A stretch of DNA of 64,000 nt, taken from positions 117,379 to 181,378 of the forward strand of contig BDDD01002374.1 in NCBI GenBank assembly GCA_001972305.1, given 5' to 3'. The position numbers were made by a program, and so were the translations under genes. The notes below the pieces were generated by a model that was not told the origin of the DNA, ran no database searches, and was given only the letters and a program-made list of their open reading frames with translations. Positions 63,236 to 64,000 of the stretch are shown piece by piece (within the stretch, counting starts at the first letter, position 1; every line of letters begins with the position of its first letter). Source of the stretch: Cephalotus follicularis (lineage: Eukaryota > Streptophyta > Magnoliopsida > Oxalidales > Cephalotaceae).

Positions 63236-64000
63236 AGTAACACCCCGCGCCCGCAAGGCGGACACGTGGCATTACTCTCAATCCAAAACACAATACAATG
63301 GTCGGGACTAGCAATATAAAAATGCGGAAAACTTAAAACTTTGCAATACATATCAGTTGCGGAAGATACAATACACTGATCCATACATACGATACAAATC
63401 TCTTACAAAACAAGTCTTTCAATACATTAACAATCTTTCAATACAATATCTCAATACAATACACTCCAATTTCCACTACAAAGGCTCACAACCAGCTCCT
63501 CGATGTCCAGGCAGTCATGCGATCAACGGTCCTCAGTCCTTCTGTCCACTGCTACCTGCTGCCCTACCTATGCAGCACACAAAGGTACAACAAAACCCCA
63601 CCCCGAAGGATGGGGTAGCCACACTGGCTAAGCAGAAACCCCATGCAGCATGTATGCATGTACAATGTGCAGTATCGTTGACAGTTTATACAATAACAAT
63701 GTGCGGTGTACAATATCAATGCATGACATGACAAATGTACATGTATAATTGGCGATCAGACTACCCGTATGACAGTGGCCCAACATAGCATACGGATAGG
63801 ATCTATAACAATCAATCAATCAATAGCAGACACTCAATGGCGGTGTATGAAACACCCAATCAATCAATCAATATCCTATAGAGCATGCGACCGAGTCAAT
63901 ACAATGTCAATCGGTTAGCGGTGATCAATCCCACGGAAGGTAGTCCTTCAAAAAGGGTGGGAGATCTATCTACGGTTTCCAGATTGATCAGGTGATCAGG
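63236..64000 (-). mobile_element. LTR of F-family element G2, inserted in E 5' LTR, truncated by window
   Basis: GTAACACCCCGCGCCCGC onward matches 48626-49400. The terminal T is an A here. No PBS on its low side, so it is a 3' LTR or solo LTR. Confidence 0.88.

Larger units (their letters stand above)
54508..64000 (-). mobile_element. Ty3/gypsy chromovirus E, 5' LTR running out of window
   Basis: 3' LTR 57429-54508 (minus TGTAACGACCC...GGGGCGTGTCA, 2922 bp), PPT AAGGGGGAGAGGA at 57430-57442, integrase with chromodomain, RNase H, RT, protease, gag, and 5' LTR from 62332 upward, split by G2 at 63236. It inserted into LTR J between ATTGG and TCTATG; ATTGG is at 54503-54507. The C-terminal chromodomain and long LTR suggest the Tekay/Del lineage. 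Confidence 0.9.

Overview
This window is plant nuclear DNA, most likely from a eudicot. It has spliced plant genes, Sirevirus-type Ty1/copia and chromovirus-type Ty3/gypsy elements, LTRs of 0.4-2.9 kb, and AT-rich introns and spacers with TA and CT microsatellites. By eye about 90% of it is transposable-element sequence, much of it nested. All alignments, counts and boundaries were made by eye.

Host genes. (1) A reticulon-like (RTNLB) gene on the minus strand has exon 1 at 46023-45921 and exons 2-5 at 26469-25555. They join in frame with canonical GT-AG sites into an uninterrupted 221-codon ORF, with a 19.45 kb first intron packed with retrotransposons. (2) A divergent neighbour starts at 46574 on the plus strand. 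It is exon 1 of an enolase-superfamily gene of the L-Ala-D/L-Glu epimerase type. The rest is not in the window, and its first intron runs into the right-hand transposon block. The two start codons are 550 bp apart, head to head.

Left block, 1-25065 (3' of RTNLB): a gypsy LTR (1-2655); fragment SireA (2656-4544); a chimeric element SireB (4545-11075) with LTRs, Gag, the start of protease, an extra ORF and multiple polypurine tracts; an LTR fragment SireC (11076-11587); a gypsy LTR plus leader (GyI, 11588-14246); and gypsy GyH (14247-25065). The GyH LTR is broken by solo LTR 1 (15847-18385, TSD AAAAC) and by unit X (18933-23215), which itself carries solo LTR 2 (20250-22783, TSD GTTGA, 25-N gap).

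Intron block: copia C1 (26811-33976, TSD ATAGT) has its whole gag-pol in one frame with six stops. A MITE candidate follows. Copia K (35337-about 44975) encodes only Gag and protease. Its 3' LTR is broken by a gypsy LTR fragment, which in turn holds gypsy G1 (37393-43791).

Right block, 48086-64000: an LTR fragment J (plus) is broken by gypsy F (48625-54051, TSD GTTGG) and by the inverted chromovirus E (54508 to beyond the window, chromodomain integrase). E is broken by LTR G2 (63236-64000).

Most unusual signal: arrays of short palindromes centred on GTCGAC recur in the LTRs or leaders of many of these elements. Three versions are seen (CAGTCGACTG, AAGCGTCGACGCTT, AAAGACGTCGACGTCTTT). The same version occurs in Ty1/copia and Ty3/gypsy families and in the unclassified unit X, often just upstream of the LTR TATA box, and both Sirevirus deletion junctions end in such an array.
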